From Prunus persica (lineage: Eukaryota; Streptophyta; Magnoliopsida; Rosales; Rosaceae): 64,000 bases of DNA. The stretch is taken from contig NC_034009.1 in assembly GCF_000346465.2 (NCBI RefSeq), forward strand, positions 35,037,557 to 35,101,556, written 5' to 3'. Both the position numbers and the translations under genes were made by a program. The notes under the pieces are model-generated. The model was not told where the DNA came from. It was given only the letters and a program-made list of their open reading frames with translations, and did no database searches. Below, piece by piece: positions 24,791 to 37,146 of this stretch (the first letter of the stretch is position 1; the number at the start of each line of letters is the position of its first letter).

Positions 24791-25454
24791 ATGGCTGGCT
24801 TTTCATCATCAAGAGCTCTATCTTCATCTTCTCTGTTGCTCATATTTCTTCTCTTCAGCTTCTCAGAAGCCAGAGAGATATTGGTTGGAGGCAAAACAGG
24901 CTCATGGGCAATCCCATCCTCTGAATCCCAATCTCTCAACAAATGGGCTGAAAGCACCCGTTTTCGGGTCGGCGACACTCTTGGTAAATCTCCATTTTAA
25001 TTCAATCCCAAGCGTTTCAATCTTCAGTTCTCATCTGGGGTCCTTCCCATTTTTTGTTTTGTTTTGGTCATTGCTAATTTATGCTATGTTTTCTGTCTTT
25101 GTTTCAGTGTTGAAATATGACAGTGCCAAAGACTCGGTGTTGCGTGTGACCAAGGAAGACTACGCTAACTGCAATGTTTCAAACCCAATTGAACAGCACA
25201 AGGATGGTGAAACCAAGCTTCATCTTGACCAACCAGGGCCATTCTATTTCATCAGTGGAACCAAGGGCCACTGTGAGAAGGGGCAGAGGGTGATTGTGGT
25301 TGTTATGACCCCAAGAAAACACTATGGTATCTCTCCAGCACCTTCTCCGGCAGAGGTTGACGGTCCCGCTGTTGCTCCAACTAGCAGTGCTACAAGCTTG
25401 CAGGGTGGTCTTCTGGTTGTGGCATTCGGGATTTTTGCTCTGGGGTTGTTTTGA
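24791..25454 (+). CDS. ENODL: early nodulin-like protein (phytocyanin)
   Basis: Two exons, 24791..24983 and 25108..25454, give 179 aa. The order is: signal peptide (residues 1-27, SSSLLLIFLLFSFSEA); a plastocyanin-like domain (about 28-128) with GGKTGSWAIP, FRVGDTLVLKYD and HLDQPGPFYFISGTKGHCEK; a Pro/Ser/Ala stretch (ISPAPSPAEVDGP) typical of arabinogalactan glycosylation; and a hydrophobic tail (LQGGLLVVAFGIFALGLF) that fits a GPI-anchor signal. The Cys pair for the disulphide is present (ANC and GHC), but the first copper His is missing and the Met/Gln ligand site is not evident, as in other ENODLs, so copper binding is unlikely. It should sit on the outer plasma membrane. The single phase-1 intron after GDTL fits the phytocyanin family. 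Closest in style to Arabidopsis ENODL13-15. Confidence 0.93.
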
Positions 25455-25810
25455 TATGAGAATTTTTGGGTTTTAGAGGGTGGGGTTTAATGATTTGTTT
25501 AATTCTTTATTCTTATTTTCATATATGAGAGAGGGGTTCTGAGATATTGTGCAATTCAATTTCAATTATCTTAATATCAACATATTCATTTCCTATACAA
25601 GTCTCGCAATAGATTCTTATAAGGCAGGCGTTTTTAAGTTCAAACAATAACAGTCTCAATAATTTTTTTGAATCTATTGTTATAAAACAAGGAACGATTT
25701 TTCCTTGAATTCCAACTTCAGAGATTCTAAGCAAAAGAAATAAAGAATTCGAACTTAGAGATTACAAAATACTAATGGCAAGCGAGATGTGCCAACATCT
25801 TCACTACTCA
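25455..25810. other. convergent 3' spacer
   Basis: 356 bases between the stops of ENODL (+) and the STIC2-type gene (-). AT-rich; presumably both 3' UTRs. Nothing else seen. Confidence 0.55.
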
Positions 25811-28266
25811 TCATTTCAATTCACCGAGGCCTGGAGGCATTCCTAAACTCTGGGCAAGGTTGCTCATTCTCTCCTTCATGGCCTGAAAATATGAAAAGAA
25901 CAGGCACAAAGTTAAGAAGCCGGCTATTTATTATTAGTCCTAAAAACATGTGAGAGGAGGATAGGCTGAGTTCTCACCACAACGCTCTTCTGGTGTGCAT
26001 CTTTGTACGCTTCGGTGACCAAAAGAGAAAGTTTCTGCATTAAGAAAAAATGGAAAAGTGACATATATGATAAAGAGAAACTCACTCTTGCAAATGGGAA
26101 AAGAAAACAAAAGGTGTTCATCACTTACTTCTGCTCCTAGTTCCATAGCAGCCTCAGTTATCTCAGTACGTACAGGTTGCTGGTTACCAGAAAGCGTTAC
26201 CTAGGAAAAAAATCAGAGATGGATTGTAAAATCTGAGTAACAGAGACAAGTGAGTATGTACGTATCTGGACCTAGGGGAAGGGAAGGATTGAAAGAACTC
26301 AAAGTTGTCTTAAAACAAAAGAGAAATTATGAAAAAGAGAGAGATCAATTTAAAAATAGTTTCCGAATGTAATCCTGGTACTATGAAAGTGAAAATCTGC
26401 TAGTGCCACCTAAAGTTAAAATACCATTCAGGCTTGCAAACCAGCTTAGATTCCCAAATTGAACAAATATAAAAAGATGGCCTTGTGGCGAGAGTGAATC
26501 ATACCTTAATTATCTCACCTTCACAGTAACCATCAAACTCTGCCCTGAAAAACAGAAAGAAAGAATAAGAGATAAAAAATCCAGCCAATTAAAGAATTAT
26601 GAGTATCAGATTAAATTGGATAAAACATTAGGAACATACGCAGCAAGCTCTTTCTGCACACGCACTGCTTCAACTTGTACTACATTTTGAGCCTTTTTAA
26701 CCGTTTCATACAGATTTTGCATATTACCAAATATTCCTGCCTGCATCAAAGTGAAAGGTTAACTTAATATTTGAATCAAGTATTCTTACAAGTGCTGGAC
26801 TAGCTCCAGGCTGGCTAAGACAGACTTAGGAGACTGCAATAAAAATAATGTAGCATCATAGACACATTATGTTTTCAAGATATAAATTCTCTTCCATTGT
26901 GGACAAATTTATCAAAAGAAAAACAAAACTCCAGAATGTGTTCTAGTAAACTAATGTGGCCATCATTATCCAAATTTCCTATTATTGACCTCAAGCTTGC
27001 ATTGTACTAAAAGAGGCATTACTGGCCACTGTAATCATTACTTCAGACAAGAAGCTTGCATTGATGATAACATAATGCTACTATCAGCACAGCAACCTTA
27101 TAGTTCGACTAAAATTATGACTAGCAACAATATTTGACATCCAGCCCATTGCCCTCATCCTGAACAAATCCTGCTACCCATAAAATGATCCAAGATAAGG
27201 ATCCACAAATAAAAGAAATATGGCAAACGCATGTTCAGCTAGATTACAGTTGACATCATGATGTTAAAATCCGGTGGGCCTAGCACTGCATAAAGCTACT
27301 TAGCTTAAATTGGAAGAGTTACCACCTGCAGCCTAAGGCCGCATGAAGCATAAAATTTACCTAGTGCCTCCACATAAAGCATATAAAACCAGCTATCCCC
27401 TTTAATTTTAGTAGACTTTGTATTGACTTAGCATGGGTAATAGCACCTTCATACCAACGAAAGTATAAACACATAAAAAGGAAGAAATAAAAAATATGAG
27501 AAAGATTAACTGGTATAGCAATTCAGTATATAGAGATTGTAATGATCAGTACAAACTGGGTCTACCCAAGACGAGATCCAGAAAAATGGAAAAGCGAACT
27601 ATATAAGAGGGAAAATGCTAAACCTTTGAAGCTGCATCATCACCCTTTTCATTGTTATCCTTTTTCCCTCCAAATAAGCCATACACACGAGACGACCGGG
27701 GAGCCCTCCTAGTTTTAACACCAGGCCAAGATACAATTGAAGGGCATGCTGGACGTGAATTTAGTACGTCACCTAAAAGCAGCAGAGGCAGTAAGCTTGA
27801 TTTATAGTCAGAATCATGCAACAATCCCACCCCCACAGGATAAGATTGAAAGGGGGAGACATTATTGCATAAAAAACAATGATTAAAAGATTGAACAAAA
27901 ACTTATGAGATTTTGCAAACAAGTTGAGATGAAAGAAAACTCACTAGAATGCAATATGCATTATACACGCATAACAACATTCAAACAATCTAGCTCAGCT
28001 AAGTGGCACCAAATTTCAATGCCCATTATTCAAATATAATGGTCAAGGATGCCAACTTTAATTGTTCATACTATCAAACCTATGCTTCTTTCTGCAGTGC
28101 GTGCGTAAAAAAGGCTTAAAATTGGCAAAAGAAAGGAACCCAATTTCTGTTCTATCTTGTTAAAATAAACCCATACATTCTAAATGATTCAATTCGAGGC
28201 ATGTTAAATACTGCACACACAGAAACACAAAATATACAGATAACTGCTGTTATTAAGCCAATGGGT

Positions 28267-28313
<47 letters not shown>

Positions 28314-28392
28314 GGAAAGAGAGATGGTCTTCGGAGTCGGTGAGTCGGCGAAAGTTGGAAAGCCGTGAGCTTAAAGCACTGGTCGAAGCCAT
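25811..28392 (-). CDS. STIC2: YbaB/EbfC-family plastid protein (STIC2 type)
   Basis: Seven exons join in frame to 189 aa: 28314..28392, 27624..27772, 26640..26740, 26505..26544, 26129..26200, 25978..26034 and 25811..25882. The ATG at 28392 is the first in frame. The first 70 or so residues are Ser/Arg-rich with few acids (MASTSALSSRLSNFRR), a chloroplast transit peptide, followed by GLFGGKKDNNEKGDD. The YbaB domain spans about 77-180 with GNMQNLYETVKKAQNVVQVE, AEFDGYCEGE, VTLSGNQQPVRTEITEAAME and KLSLLVTEAYKDAHQKSV. The end reads NLAQSLGMPPGLGELK. Bacterial YbaB binds DNA as a dimer. Arabidopsis STIC2 was found as a suppressor of tic40 and linked to thylakoid protein targeting. The plastid location is inferred from the presequence and family. 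Intron 1 begins with a CT microsatellite; intron 2 (883 bp) shows nothing else. Confidence 0.92.
28270..28308. repeat. (GA)n microsatellite in STIC2 intron 1
   Basis: About 19 GA units end five bases from the exon 1 donor. On the coding strand intron 1 starts GTAAGCTCTCTCT, so the pyrimidine tract begins right after the donor consensus. Confidence 0.95.
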
Positions 28393-30389
28393 TGAGAGAT
28401 AGAGAGAGATAAAGAAGCGAAGTTGTTTACAGAAGCGAAGCAAATAAAGAATAGGAGAGAGGAGGGGAGGGAGGGTGTAGTTCGCTTCCACTCGCGCTGT
28501 CTCTGGGTTTGGATAGGATGGATTTCTTTGACCCTCGGTAAAGCCTGAAACTTTCGTTAAAGATTTTCATTTACTTTTTAAGGGTTTATTAAAATATTTA
28601 TAATTTTTTTGGTTTCATTTATCTGATTTTCTAATTGCACAGAAGATTTTGTAACAGATAAATAAATCCACAGCATTTTTTTTCTCTTGATAAAAACAAT
28701 ATTCTAATCTAATATAATCTAAACTACGGACTGGGAAATTAAAACTTGAGTGCATAGTAAAAATAACATCCGTTCTGACCAACTTGGCTAAGTCCATATT
28801 TAATTTTTAATTTTTAACTGATAATATCGAAAGTTTAATTTCCCTAAAAATCTCAAACATTATAAAATAATGTAAAAGGTCACGTTCTCTTTAATATTTC
28901 TAGGTTTTTTTTTTTTTTTTTTTCCGGTCAGGTTTCAAATCAAAGTGTCCTTTTTTTAATTTGTCCAAAAATGGAAAGGACACCTTCATTGACACATTCA
29001 GAATAATGAATCAAATTCTAATCAACAAACCCACCAATGAAACATAATTTCGTAAAGTTAATAATATCATAATGAAGGATTCATTAGCTACCATTTTTTA
29101 AAGTTAAAAAGGTAATATCATAATTTTGTTTTCATTAACAACGGATTCAAATGGATCTGATCAGTCTTCCACTTGGGTGAAACAAAAAGATTACTCGACA
29201 GATTTCTCTTTCAAGGACATTCTACATTCAAAACCATCAGCATTTTCAGTCTGTCTTCCTCATCATCCAAAATTTAAAGTCATAACTCATGAATGGATGA
29301 ACTACCAAATTTATGTTGGCCAACATGCGAGGAAGACTTTCCCTTGCAAGACCAAGCAGCATCTCCCCATTTAAGACATTCCTCACGTAAACTTATGACG
29401 GCATTTCTACTTATCAAATGGCTAATAATAACAAAAACTTGCACTGTGAAAAAAGAAAACTCTAAAGCACCATAGAGAGGATGGATGATGGATCACTTTA
29501 AAGATGAGTCTGGTCTCAGCAATCCTGTGAAAGTAGAACAAGAAAGAAAATAGTCAAAAGAAGATGAAAATTGGTAAAAAGGAACAAAAGGATTAAGATT
29601 AAAAAAAATTATAAGAAGTTCCCAACAATTCATATCCGATGCTTTCAACCTAAAGGAAAGGATGCTCGACTTCATGTTGGCAGACAAGTAAAAGAAAAAG
29701 TACCGGAGCAACAAAGGCCTTAACCGAAAACAACCTGTGAGCAACATCAACAGTGAACCGTTTGTTCAAATTAAGATTCAGTGAATTTTAAGTAGAGCCA
29801 AATCTGTGCATTAATTCCTTTCCTAATTCAAAATTAAGGTAAAGATACATGTGTGCCTGTGTGCCTGTGTGCCTGTGTGCATACACATATCTATTGATAG
29901 GATATTTCGATCAGCTTTGAATTTTCCAATTCATTCACATTGGTAATAAATAGTAATCTGTAATCCTCCCAAATTCTAGGGATCATGATCATCAGAAGAT
30001 TAGGTACGGAAGGGTAGCAATAACATATTTACTTTGTCATATAAAGTTACTCCGATTATGATAACTACAATAATTGGCAATTTCAATCATCAATACTGGA
30101 ATATTGAATTATTCGTCACAATTAAGGATGTACCAAATCCTTGGTCTTTCCTATTTTGACTGAGCAATGTATATACAGATTTTACACTAGTGGCACAACA
30201 AGCAAGGCTATACGAATGTACGATAACACTGGCACATGCACCTAATGACTAGACTTTTCAGAACTCTGTAACATTAAAAGCTAGATGACCATAATGAACT
30301 TGAAACAGCTGAAGCAATCGAAGGAAATCAAATCATAACTTGAAAAAAGAGTGAAGAAAAAAATAAAACTTTACCAGGAAAATCAGGAA
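28393..30389. other. STIC2 promoter and C1D 3' region
   Basis: About 2 kb. The right edge is the C1D 3' UTR and the left part is the STIC2 leader and promoter, with G/A-rich sequence at 28440..28500. The middle is strongly AT-rich, with a T21 run near 28903. Bases 29851..29880 repeat GTGTGCCT almost four times. Short open frames at 29126..29374 and 29493..29750 show no recognisable family, so I do not call genes. Confidence 0.5.
29851..29880. repeat. 8-bp tandem repeat GTGTGCCT
   Basis: GTGTGCCT is repeated three times and followed by a partial fourth copy, GTGTGC. Confidence 0.85.
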
Positions 30390-31987
30390 TCAACTCATAG
30401 GCACGTTCTCTTCATCTGAACTATTGGCCTGTAGAGGTCCCTTACGACCTCCTTCACTATCACCAAGAATTTCACGGGCTGCTTTCTCAAGGAACTCATT
30501 GGCAGCAGATTGAACTGATTGTTTATTAGGGGATTGATATTTCCTCTTCTTTTGAACCTTCCTTTCTAGATACTTAATGTTTGACCCCTCTCCTCTACTA
30601 ATGTCTCTCATACTTCGCTTCTGATCTGAACCAAATAAGCAATCCTTGAGTGGAATAAGATCAAGGTGTTGACAAAGTCACAATCCTGACATAAAGGGGA
30701 AATGAACACCTTACCAGGTGTAAGGTCTGGCAAAGAATGCTCGATGAAACGGGTAGCTGCCTGATAATTTAAAGTAGTAGATGGTCGCAATGGTGCTTCA
30801 ACAAAATCAAATTGTCAACTGTAAGAATATAAAACCCCAGGAATCAAAGAATCATGGTAAATACCAAATGGAAAGTTTCAAACAATGATATCTAAAGCAC
30901 ATAACATCATAGCATGCTATCCATCATATATGTAATGCGAAGCAACAATGTGTCGTGTCCTTCTTGGTTGCAGCATTGTTTGAGAAAACAAGGGGAATGC
31001 TGAGCACATCACCCACACATGGCATGTGCGCGAATGGCAGAACCTCCATCAAATGCTCAGTCACCCACAGACAACAAGGAGATGCAAAGTACAGTCGCCC
31101 ACACAACATGTGCACAAATGGCAGCACCTCAATCAATTGCTCGCAGTCACCCGCAGGCAACAAGGAGAATGCTAACCACAGTCATCCACACAACACGTGT
31201 GAATGGCAGCACCCAAACCAATTGCTCACAGTCGCCCACGGCACGTGGTTGACTGTGCCTAGCATAACTTGTTTAGAAGTCGGTCCATCAATAATTGCAC
31301 TTCCAAATAAGAGTGTGTACCTTTACTCAAATCCACAAACCGCTGTAGCTTCTCCTGATACAATCTTAATCTCTCCTACATAAATGGAGACCATAAAATA
31401 AAAAGGAAAAAAAGAATTCAGCATTTTATGATACAAACAGTTAAGCAAAATCATGTGATCTCAAAATTATGAGCTTATACACCCTAACCCATAAACAATC
31501 TCCAAAATGACAAGCAGTAAGCACTTAAAACAGAGCTACAATTGCACCCAACAAAAAAAGTGATCAACTTCAAGATTTAGACTAAAAATTCAAAATATAA
31601 GCAAACCTACAAGCTCGGATTTGACGGGATGGTCATCCGGGTCTACTCCACTACACCTCAACCTCACTGGAAAACAAAAAAATAACAAAAGAATTTCAAC
31701 TAAAATCAAATTGGCTAACAAAGAACGACATGAAAACTAACAATTAAATCGGAACTAAATGAAAATTGGGCAAATGAAACCAAAGACATACCGGTGAAGA
31801 GGGTGGTAGTGGCCCTGGCTAGCAAGAGCAGGGACTGAGCTCGCTCGAGAGGCGGCGATTCGGCGAGGAGGTCAGGGTCGGAGAGAGACAAGACTTGGTG
31901 GAAGTGAAGTCCAACTTCTTCTACATGGCTCAAGGTTCTCTTCACTGATTCCATCACTGAATCTGGAACTATCGAGCTTCCTTCCAT
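30390..31987 (-). CDS. C1D: C1D nuclear nucleic-acid-binding protein (exosome cofactor)
   Basis: Five exons join in frame to 207 aa: 31792..31987, 31611..31666, 31321..31375, 30715..30795 and 30390..30625. The Sas10/C1D domain covers about residues 8-105 with SVKRTLSHVEEV, LSDPDLLAESPPLERAQSLL, ARATTTLF, VRLRCSGVDPDDHPVKSEL and ERLRLYQEKLQRFVD. The C-terminal half has STTLNYQAATRFIEHSLPDL, a basic patch (KYLERKVQKKRKYQSPNK) and an acidic tail. This is the human C1D / yeast Rrp47 (Lrp1) family, which partners Rrp6 in the nuclear exosome for 3' processing of stable RNAs. The plant role is inferred from the family. Intron 3 carries an 86-bp tandem repeat. The gene is transcribed away from PGR3, sharing a 1 kb divergent spacer. 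Confidence 0.93.
30987..31242. repeat. 86-bp minisatellite in C1D intron 3
   Basis: Three head-to-tail copies start at 30987, 31073 and 31159, each opening AACAAGG. Shared words are CACCCACACA or CGCCCACACAA, AATGGCAGCACCTC, CAATTGCTC and CAGTCACCC. The block is clearly GC-richer than the intron around it. Confidence 0.85.
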
Positions 31988-33015
31988 TGTTCTCTGGCTC
32001 TCTCTCTCTTCTCTCTCTGTGAGACTGTGGCAGAGAACTGGAGAAAATCTCAAGGGTGTGACACTGACAAATTAGACAGCGAATATTCTGAGTCACAAGG
32101 AGAACGAGGCAGTAAAAGTTTCTCTCTTGTTTTCAGGGGGCTAGGGCTTGGATTTGGAACCAGGCTTATTATGGCGGCAGTTTAGGAAATAATGCGATTT
32201 TCGAGCCACAAGGTGGAGAGTTTTTAATTTTTAACTTTTTCCTACATTTTTTTATTTTTGGGGCTTTTGATACATTAACACAAAATGAGGAAATCTTTTT
32301 TCGGGGCGAAGAAAAAAAAATCAGGAGTGAGAATTTTGAAAATAAAAAGTTATTAAGGGTGAAAAGTAATTAAGAATGTTTATTCAAAATTCAATTTTGA
32401 ACACACATAAGGTGATTTCGAATATTTACGCATGAATATAAAATTTAATTATAAAAATAGTTAAGAACGTTTACTCCTAAATACAAATTTTTGTGTTTGA
32501 ATTCCACACCCTAATATTGCTTCTATTAGACCAGTTAGAAAAAAAAAAATCATAAATGGACAAGAATCAATTACATAATAATCCATCTAATTTGGAAAAT
32601 TCGATATTGAGTTTGTTTGTTTTTTGCTTTTATCATTTTGTTTCCTCTTTCTTTACAATTCTTTATTGAGAGAAGAAAGGGAAAAAGGATTTGGAGCCAA
32701 ACAAAACAACAAAATATCCAAACCACCCATCGACCACACCCCCACATACACGATTACACTACAGCTTACATCAATGGAGTACCAAATTGACCAACATCAA
32801 TGGAACCATAGCCGATTCCATCTTCTACCATAGCAGCAAGCCTGCTGCTCTCTCTCTCTCTCTCTCTCAGCGGAAAGTACATACATGCCCATTGGCAAGC
32901 CTTCCCATTTATTTTGCTTTCTCAGAAGAAATTCAACGAACAAAATGCACATGCCGTCTTTGATTTCTGTGAGTTATTCATTTATGCTCATTCTTTAGCT
33001 CATAAAGTATTCTGT
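31988..33015. other. divergent C1D / PGR3 promoter region
   Basis: 1,028 bases between the start codons of two genes pointing away from each other. Bases 31988 to about 32170 are C1D leader and promoter, with CT runs at 31998..32020. Bases 32220..32610 are AT-rich. A CT microsatellite lies at 32848..32868 in the probable PGR3 leader. The PGR3 frame is open upstream to 32914 but has no ATG before 33016. Confidence 0.55.
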
Positions 33016-36000
33016 ATGGCATTGTTGATAGTATGCTCAGCAAGCATGTGCTGTAGTAGTCTCAATTACAGTCTTGCTTTTACTGACAATAGGATATTTG
33101 CAATAAGCCATATTGGTTCGTTAAAAGAAAGAAACTGCGGAAAGTTAAAGGCTTGGCCATGTGGGTCTTTGGTGAACTTGACAAAAAAGAGGAAAAAACG
33201 GATGGGTTTTTGTGGGTTTGTGATAAAAAGGTCACAGGAGGTAGTGGTGGCGAAGAAAAAGCCAAAAATTTCAGTGTCTTCTGAGGAAGTTGTGAGGGTT
33301 CTGAAGTCGATTGCAGACCCAAAATCTGCTTTTTCATTCTTTAAGTCCTTTGCTGAGTTGCCTAGTGTTGTTCACACCACTGAAACTTGCAATTACATGC
33401 TTGAAATCTTGAGGGTTCATAGGAGGGTGGAGGATATGGCTTATGTGTTTGATGTAATGCAAAAACAGATCATAAAGAGGAATTTGGACACTTACCTTAC
33501 TATCTTTAAGGGTCTTGATATAAGAGGTGGAATTCGACAAGCGCCATCTGCTCTTGAAGAGATGCGAAAATCTGGGTTTATCTTGAATGCGTATTCATAC
33601 AATGGGTTGATATATAATCTTATTCAGTCTGGCTATTGTAGGGAGGCTTTGGAGGTTTATGAAAGAGTGGTGTCAGAAGGGATTAAGCCTAGCCTGAAGA
33701 CTTACTCAGCACTTATGGTGTCATTGGGAAAGAGAAGGGATGTTAAAACTGTTATGGGCTTGCTAAAGGAGATGGAAAGTTTAGGACTGAGACCTAATGT
33801 TTATACTTTTACTATATGCATTAGAGCACTTGGGAGGGCTGGGAAAATTGATGAGGCATATGAAATTTTCAAGAGAATGGATGAGGAGGGATGTGGCCCC
33901 GATGTTATCACTTATACTGTTCTCATTGATGCTCTTTGTACTGCAGGTAAACTTGATAATGCCAAGGAATTGTTTGCAAAAATGAAATCCAGTGGTCATA
34001 AACCTGACCGGGTAACCTACATTACTTTGCTGGACAAGTTTAGTGATGGGAAAGACTTGGACACAGTGAAAGAGTTTTGGCGTGAAATGGAAGCTGATGG
34101 TTATGCTCCTGATGTGGTTTCTTTCACCATACTTGTCAATGCTTTATGCAAAGCTGGAAATGTTGATGAAGCATTTAGTATGTTGGATATCATGAGGAAA
34201 CAAGGGGTCTCGCCAAATCTTCATACTTACAACACATTACTTTGTGGACTTCTGCGGTTATGCAGGTTGGACGAGGCATTGAATCTTTTCAACAGCATGG
34301 AATGTCTGGGTGTTCCACCTACTGTTTACACATACATCCTTTTCATTGACTACTATGGAAAGTGTGGCAAATCTGGCAAAGCTATTGAGGCCTTTGAGAA
34401 GATGAAAGCTAGAGGCATTGTTCCAAATATTGTTGCTTGTAATGCATCTTTGTACAGTCTTGCTGAAGAGGGTAGACTTCAAGAAGCACAACATGTTTAT
34501 AATGAGCTAAAATATAGTGGGCTTTCTCCAGATTCAGTAACTTACAACATGATGATGAAGTGCTATAGTAAGGTGGGGCAAATAGATGAAGCCATCAAGT
34601 TTCTTTCAGAGATGGAAAGAAATGGGTGCAAAGCAGACGTAATTATTGTTAACTCTTTGATTGACATTCTTTACAAGGCTGACCGAGTAGATGAAGCATG
34701 GCAAATGTTTTACAGAATGAAGGAAATGAAGCTCACTCCAACAGTTGTGACCTACAACACATTACTTGCTGCACTAGGGAAAGAGGGCCAAGTCCGAAAA
34801 GCCATTGAAATGTTTGGGTATATGACCGAACAAGGGTGTCCTCCAAACACAATAACTTTCAACACACTCTTGAACTGTCTATGCAAGAACGATGAGGTTA
34901 ATTTGGCATTGAAAATGCTTTGCAAAATGACCACAATGAATTGCAGACCTGATGTTTTGACCTATAATACTATAATTTATGGCCTAATCAGAGAAAGCAG
35001 AATTGATTACGCATTCTGGTTCTTCCATCAGATGAAGAAATCACTATTTCCTGACCATATAACAGTGTGCACTCTCCTGCCTGGTGTAGTAAAGGACGGG
35101 CGCATTGAGGATGCTTTAAAAATTGCTGAGGACTTCATGTATCAGGTTGGGGTTAAAGCAGACAGGCCTTTTTGGGAAGATTTAATGGGAAGGATTTTGA
35201 TTGAAGCTGAAATAGACATAGTCGTTTTATTTGCTGAAAGGTTGATCTCTGATAGGATTTGCTGGGATGACTCTCTACTGATTCCTCTACTTAGGTTTTT
35301 GTGTACGCGTAGGAAAGCTTTTGATGCTCACCATATATTTGAGAAATTTACTAAAACTCTCGGAATTAAGCCAACACTAGAAGCATATAACTGTTTGATT
35401 GAATGGCTTCTGAAAGACCATGTCACTGAAAGAGCTTGGGATCTATTTATGGAGATGAAAAATTCTGGTTGTGCCCCTGATGTATTCACCTACAACTTGT
35501 TACTTGATGCTCATGGGAAGTCTGGGAACATCACTGAACTCTTTGAATTGTACGAGGAGATGAATTGTAGGGGATGCAAACCTAACACCATAACCCACAA
35601 TATAGTCATCTCCAGTCTTGTGAAATCTGACAGTATTGAGAGGGCTATAGATTTATATTATGATCTTGTAAGTGGTGATTTCTCTCCCTCTCCTTGTACA
35701 TATGGCCCTCTCATAGATGGACTTTTCAAGTCGGGAAGACTAGAGGAAGCAATGCATTTCTTTGAGGAGATGGCAGACTATGGATGCAAGCCTAATTCTG
35801 CTATTTTTAATATTCTCATAAATGGTTTTGCGAAAACAGGTGATGTGGAAGCTGCTTGCGAGTTGTTTAAAAGGATGACTAGAGAAGGAATAAGACCAGA
35901 CCTGAAGTCTTACACCATTCTTGTGGATTGCCTGTGCCAGGCAGGGAGAGTGGATGACGCTCTGCAATTTTTTGAGGAGATAAAACAAAGTGGCCTTGAT

Positions 36001-36357
36001 CCTGACTCTGTTTCTTACAACCTTATGATAAATGGACTTGGAAGATCGCGGAGGGTAGAGGAAGCTCTCACTGTTTATGATGAAATGCGGACTAGAGGAA
36101 TTGCTCCTGATCTTTTCACGTACAATTCATTAATATTCAATCTTGGACTTGTTGGAATGGTGGAGCAAGCAGCGAGGATTTATGAAGAACTACAGCTTGT
36201 AGGTCTTGAACCTGATGTGTTTACCTACAATGCTCTCATTCGACTGTATAGCACATCTGGAAATCCAGATCATGCTTATGCAGTTTACAAGAACATGATG
36301 GTCGGGGGCTGCTGCCCCAATGTAGGAACATTTGCACAGCTTCCCAATCAAACTTGA
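33016..36357 (+). CDS. PGR3: chloroplast PPR protein PGR3
   Basis: One intronless frame of 1,113 aa, from the first in-frame ATG at 33016. Arabidopsis PGR3 (At4g31850) has about 1,112 aa, and the order of features agrees. A basic transit-like N-terminus (about residues 1-70) is followed by a long array of P-class 35-residue repeats from about residue 150 to the end, roughly 25-27 by eye, with repeat words such as [29 protein letters not shown] and [14 protein letters not shown]. It ends [13 protein letters not shown] with no E or DYW domain. Known role: binding plastid petL and ndh-region RNAs, stabilising them and promoting translation for the cytochrome b6f and NDH complexes. Its neighbours ENODL, PP2C and GPX are the same as in Arabidopsis, which supports orthology. 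Codon use looks uniform, with no breaks. Confidence 0.93.
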   Translation: MALLIVCSASMCCSSLNYSLAFTDNRIFAISHIGSLKERNCGKLKAWPCGSLVNLTKKRKKRMGFCGFVIKRSQEVVVAKKKPKISVSSEEVVRVLKSIADPKSAFSFFKSFAELPSVVHTTETCNYMLEILRVHRRVEDMAYVFDVMQKQIIKRNLDTYLTIFKGLDIRGGIRQAPSALEEMRKSGFILNAYSYNGLIYNLIQSGYCREALEVYERVVSEGIKPSLKTYSALMVSLGKRRDVKTVMGLLKEMESLGLRPNVYTFTICIRALGRAGKIDEAYEIFKRMDEEGCGPDVITYTVLIDALCTAGKLDNAKELFAKMKSSGHKPDRVTYITLLDKFSDGKDLDTVKEFWREMEADGYAPDVVSFTILVNALCKAGNVDEAFSMLDIMRKQGVSPNLHTYNTLLCGLLRLCRLDEALNLFNSMECLGVPPTVYTYILFIDYYGKCGKSGKAIEAFEKMKARGIVPNIVACNASLYSLAEEGRLQEAQHVYNELKYSGLSPDSVTYNMMMKCYSKVGQIDEAIKFLSEMERNGCKADVIIVNSLIDILYKADRVDEAWQMFYRMKEMKLTPTVVTYNTLLAALGKEGQVRKAIEMFGYMTEQGCPPNTITFNTLLNCLCKNDEVNLALKMLCKMTTMNCRPDVLTYNTIIYGLIRESRIDYAFWFFHQMKKSLFPDHITVCTLLPGVVKDGRIEDALKIAEDFMYQVGVKADRPFWEDLMGRILIEAEIDIVVLFAERLISDRICWDDSLLIPLLRFLCTRRKAFDAHHIFEKFTKTLGIKPTLEAYNCLIEWLLKDHVTERAWDLFMEMKNSGCAPDVFTYNLLLDAHGKSGNITELFELYEEMNCRGCKPNTITHNIVISSLVKSDSIERAIDLYYDLVSGDFSPSPCTYGPLIDGLFKSGRLEEAMHFFEEMADYGCKPNSAIFNILINGFAKTGDVEAACELFKRMTREGIRPDLKSYTILVDCLCQAGRVDDALQFFEEIKQSGLDPDSVSYNLMINGLGRSRRVEEALTVYDEMRTRGIAPDLFTYNSLIFNLGLVGMVEQAARIYEELQLVGLEPDVFTYNALIRLYSTSGNPDHAYAVYKNMMVGGCCPNVGTFAQLPNQT

Positions 36358-37146
36358 CTTACAAGATATACACAAATCTTGGTATCTGAGGTATGTGGGG
36401 TAATACTTCTTTTCAGCCCTTGTATAACCACAATTAAGAATTTTCTTCCAAAGACGTTTTTACAGAAATAACATAATTTTGATACAAATTCTGGCGTTTT
36501 GGGGTTTTTCTGTCAAACGTTTGTCTGAACTCAACTTTTTTCCAGGATGTTTCACTGCAGTCTCAGTCGATGATTTTGGTGACAACTGAGTGCATACAAA
36601 TCCAATTTTGTGGCGTTGATGTTGCTCATCTAAGCCTAGATGTGTATCTACAAGGAAGTAACATGCATGGGATATTATCTTACCCCTGTATACTCTGTAA
36701 GGTCTCTGTTGTTACATATATAGTGTAAATGATGTATCTATATTTTACTTCTTCCTTCCCCACCTGCTATGTCAAATAGAGTTCAATCGTCATCCTGTAC
36801 TGACGTTAGCAGATTATTATACAGAGCTAATGCTTACATGTTGTTTTGTGAAGATTAATTGGAAGGCTTTTGCTTGTGCTGCCCCTAAAGACAGGGTTTC
36901 TTATCTTGCACATTCCCATTCAACAATGTGCACATCACGATATTGATTGAGATCTTATCACATAATGTTACATGAAGAACACAGCATAATAAAACCTGGA
37001 CACAGACATACAAACATTTTTTTAATTTTTCTTTGAAAAGGAAAGTATGAAGAACACACCAAGTTAAAAAAGACGAATTATATTTATCTTTATCAATGAC
37101 AATGAGGCTCCCACTAAAACAGAGTATTTTCACCATGGCCTGGAAT
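36358..37146. other. convergent 3' spacer
   Basis: 789 bases between the stops of PGR3 (+) and the Lys-rich gene (-). AT-rich; presumed 3' UTRs. I see no repeat or gene. Confidence 0.55.

Noticed and set aside
30955..31383. 142-codon open frame on the + strand
   Set aside because: It runs through the 86-bp minisatellite in C1D intron 3. The period is not a multiple of three, there is no family match, and C1D exon 3 lies on the opposite strand within it.
32914..33015. Longer N-terminus for PGR3
   Set aside because: The frame is open, but there is no ATG before 33016, and starting there gives a length equal to the known orthologue.
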